Assembly: GCA_964627045.1 (NCBI GenBank)
Contig: CAZVIK010000204.1
Span: 1-6,859, forward strand
Direction: 5' to 3'
Length of the DNA: 6,859 nt
Source of the DNA: CAZVIK01 sp964627045
Lineage (GTDB): Bacteria; Acidobacteriota; Terriglobia; Bryobacterales; Bryobacteraceae
Positions within the stretch are counted from its first letter, which is position 1, and each line of letters opens with the position of its first letter. The notes beneath the pieces were generated by a model that was given only the letters and a program-made list of their open reading frames with translations, had not been told where the DNA came from and did no database searches. Below, piece by piece: positions 6,052 through 6,859 of this stretch. The translations under genes were made by a program, and so were the position numbers.

Positions 6052-6120
6052 GCGGCCCGGGCGACGGTCCCGTGATCGTCCGGCATGCATCGTCCGGCGA
6101 ATTGTCCAGTCCCGGGCCGC
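6052..6120. repeat. 10-bp GC-only inverted repeat enclosing 49 bases
   Basis: GCGGCCCGGG (6052-6061) and CCCGGGCCGC (6111-6120) are exact reverse complements. The enclosed 49 bases contain the direct repeats at 6075-6098. In RNA this could be the closing stem of a structured element, and in DNA a pair of binding sites. Each arm also contains the self-complementary CCCGGG. Confidence 0.5.
6075..6098 (+). repeat. Two direct copies of ATCGTCCGGC
   Basis: Exact 10-base copies lie at 6075-6084 and 6089-6098, separated by ATGC (period 14). A degenerate third copy, ATTGTCCAGT, starts at 6101. Two and a half short copies are too few for a CRISPR or an iteron origin. A protein-binding site is possible. 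Confidence 0.55.
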
Positions 6121-6164
6121 AGGCGTGCGCGGCTGCGTGGCCCGCCTCCGCGACGGGGCGCACT

Positions 6165-6184
6165 CAATTAAACCTATTTAATTG
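6165..6184. repeat. AT-rich palindrome, possible operator
   Basis: CAATTAAA (6165-6172) and TTTAATTG (6177-6184) are exact reverse complements around CCTA. It is a sharply AT-rich island in GC-rich DNA, with the symmetry and size of a dimeric regulator site. It lies about 50 bases upstream of the -10-like TACAAT. Its regulator is unknown. Confidence 0.5.
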
Positions 6185-6231
6185 CGTTCCCGGACTTGAG
6201 ATCGTGGGCTCTAAATGGCACGGGATGGCTG

Positions 6232-6237
6232 TACAAT
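6232..6237 (+). promoter_or_regulatory. Possible -10 element (TACAAT)
   Basis: TACAAT differs from the consensus -10 box by one base and lies in an otherwise GC-rich region. Transcription would begin near 6244 and run into the terminator at 6279-6318 and on to the esterase. No acceptable -35 hexamer lies 16-18 bases upstream, so it would need an activator or a non-standard sigma factor. Confidence 0.3.
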
Positions 6238-6278
6238 CATTGATGGCAAGTTGCATACAACAGTCGCGGATGAACGAG

Positions 6279-6318
6279 CCGGCACCCTGGATGGATTGGG
6301 TGTGCGGTAGGTTTTTTT
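6279..6318 (+). terminator. Intrinsic terminator upstream of the esterase
   Basis: The left arm CCGGCACCC (6279-6287) pairs with the right arm GGGTGTGCGG (6298-6307). This gives nine pairs, including one G-U, with a single bulged G at 6304 and a 10-base loop. Three bases and a G later come seven Ts (6312-6318). This is the best factor-independent terminator in the window. It lies 70 bases before the esterase start codon, so it may attenuate that gene, end a short leader RNA, or be the final stop for the gpmA transcript. Confidence 0.65.
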
Positions 6319-6338
6319 GAAGCGTCTTGGGAAGGTTC

Positions 6339-6371
6339 CCGGCGCAGCGGGCGTGGGCTCGGTGACGCCGG
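6339..6371 (+). other. Leader hairpin just upstream of the esterase ribosome site
   Basis: CCGGCG (6339-6344) pairs with CGCCGG (6366-6371) around a 21-base loop, ending five bases before the Shine-Dalgarno. An overlapping small hairpin, GGGAA (6329-6333) with TTCCC (6336-6340), competes with it. These could affect mRNA folding or ribosome access. There is no evidence for a ligand. Confidence 0.3.
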
Positions 6372-6375
6372 TCGT

Positions 6376-6380
6376 GGAGG
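6376..6380 (+). promoter_or_regulatory. Shine-Dalgarno that selects a GTG start for the esterase
   Basis: GGAGG ends seven bases before the GTG at 6388, the optimal distance. The alternative in-frame ATG at 6397 would be 16 bases away, which is too far, so the GTG is the better start. Confidence 0.75.
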
Positions 6381-6387
6381 CGAAATC

Positions 6388-6859
6388 GTGAGATTGATGA
6401 GTCGAGTGGTGGTAGCATTTGCCTTGCTGGCGCTCCTGTCGGCAAGTGCGACTTTTTCTCAGCAAGCGGCAGCGCCGGCCAAGCCGGCGGCGGCCAAGCC
6501 GACGGGCCCCCGGGTCATTTCCCCGGAAGTCCTGCCGGACAAGAGAGTGACTTTCCGGCTGTATGCCCCGAAGTCCAGCACTGTGGTGCTGAACGGGAAT
6601 TGGGACAACGGCCTTAACATCCCCATGACCAAGGATGCCGAGGGCATCTGGTCGGTGACCACCGGGCCGTTGACCGACCAACTCTGGGGCTACTCCTTCA
6701 GCGTGGACGGGGTCAAGGTTATGGACCCGGGCAACGGCGAGTATCAGCGCGACGGAAACCGGTATGACAATCTGCTGATGATCAGCGGTCCATGGAGCGA
6801 GCGCTGGGAGTTCAAGCCGGACATCCCGCACGGCGCCGTGACGGCCGTCTGGTATCCGT
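6388..6859 (+). CDS. Secreted esterase with N-terminal E-set/CBM48-like domain (partial, runs off the window)
   Basis: The first 157 codons of a larger gene are present. A Sec-type signal peptide begins at the GTG: MRLMSR, then a hydrophobic core VVVAFALLALL, then a small-residue region with likely cleavage near residues 20-25. An Ala/Pro/Lys linker (about 27-42) follows. From about residue 47, LPDKRVTFRLYAPKSSTVVL, then GNWDN, MTKDAEGIWSVTTGPL, YSFSVDG and DPGN give the beta-sandwich of the early-set/CBM48-like type found in front of Fes-type alpha/beta-hydrolase esterases (enterochelin esterase-like and feruloyl or acetyl-xylan esterases). The final residues, IPHGAVTAVWYP, match the junction where the hydrolase domain begins. 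The catalytic triad is beyond the edge, so activity cannot be confirmed. The product is expected outside the cytoplasm, probably acting on esters of plant or microbial polysaccharides. A glycan-binding protein without catalysis is less likely. Confidence 0.82.
   Translation, partial: MRLMSRVVVAFALLALLSASATFSQQAAAPAKPAAAKPTGPRVISPEVLPDKRVTFRLYAPKSSTVVLNGNWDNGLNIPMTKDAEGIWSVTTGPLTDQLWGYSFSVDGVKVMDPGNGEYQRDGNRYDNLLMISGPWSERWEFKPDIPHGAVTAVWYP

Larger units (their letters stand above)
5902..6387. other. 486-base non-coding region between gpmA and the esterase
   Basis: No convincing gene is present. Open frames here lack a ribosome site and family features. The region changes character along its length. 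From 5933 to 6010 it is extremely GC-rich with C-tracts ending in T5. From 6050 to 6125 it holds a long-range inverted repeat and short direct repeats. From 6165 to 6318 it contains an AT-rich palindrome, a -10-like TACAAT and an intrinsic terminator. From 6319 it is the GC-rich leader of the esterase. No tRNA-like fold or known riboswitch core was recognised by eye. Confidence 0.7.

Noticed and set aside
4630..6090. A long open frame on the minus strand antisense to eno and gpmA (about 486 codons).
   Set aside because: It lies opposite two certain genes, shows His/Arg/Gly-rich low-quality composition with no family motif, and is explained by GC-biased codon use in the real genes.
6075..6110. 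A CRISPR array or plasmid-type iterons.
   Set aside because: There are only two exact 10-base copies with a 4-base spacer and one weak third copy. That is far below either feature.
6216..6231. A sigma-54-like promoter: TGGCACG followed by GGCTG.
   Set aside because: The -24 element is perfect, but the distance from GG to the next GC is nine bases instead of the strictly required ten, and the -12 box is poor.
6196..6237. A sigma-70 promoter combining TTGAGA (6196-6201) with TACAAT (6232-6237).
   Set aside because: The spacing is 30 bases, well outside the functional range of about 16-18.

Overview
The window looks like a piece of chromosome from a GC-rich bacterium. An acidobacterium of the Solibacter/Bryobacter type is my best guess. 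The clues are housekeeping genes with strong G/C third-position bias, an APC-type permease with an enlarged loop between the first two helices, and a secreted esterase whose signal peptide runs into a Gln/Ala/Pro-rich linker. This placement is a judgement from protein style, not a database result. The sequence is a draft: ten Ns mark a scaffold join inside glgC.

Layout, left to right. Positions 1-47 hold the last codons of a basic protein that starts outside the window. A cationic-amino-acid-type APC permease (118-1614, +) follows. It converges on a SpoU/TrmH-type RNA methyltransferase (1687-2217, -), and a perfect palindrome lies directly at the methyltransferase stop codon. Upstream of the methyltransferase on the same strand is rpsU for ribosomal protein S21 (2322-2519, -). 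A 57-base gap separates rpsU from the divergent glgC (2577-3819, +), which encodes ADP-glucose pyrophosphorylase. Then come eno (3853-5136, +) and gpmA (5152-5901, +), at gaps of 33 and 15 bases. A 486-base non-coding stretch rich in structure follows: GC hairpins, a C-tract/G-quadruplex motif, short direct repeats, a long-range inverted repeat, an AT-rich palindrome and a good intrinsic terminator. The window ends inside a secreted esterase with an N-terminal E-set/CBM48-like domain (6388 to the edge, +).

How the genes fit together. gpmA and eno catalyse consecutive steps of lower glycolysis (3-phosphoglycerate to 2-phosphoglycerate to phosphoenolpyruvate), and their spacing indicates one transcript. 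glgC, just upstream on the same strand, commits glucose-1-phosphate to glycogen, so a glucan-storage gene and glycolytic genes may be co-expressed. rpsU and the methyltransferase form a small translation-related pair on the other strand.

I do not see a clearly new biological system here. The coding genes are recognisable housekeeping families. The parts most worth a second look are the intergenic region 5902-6387, especially the terminator placed 70 bases upstream of the esterase, and the palindrome at 1666-1686.
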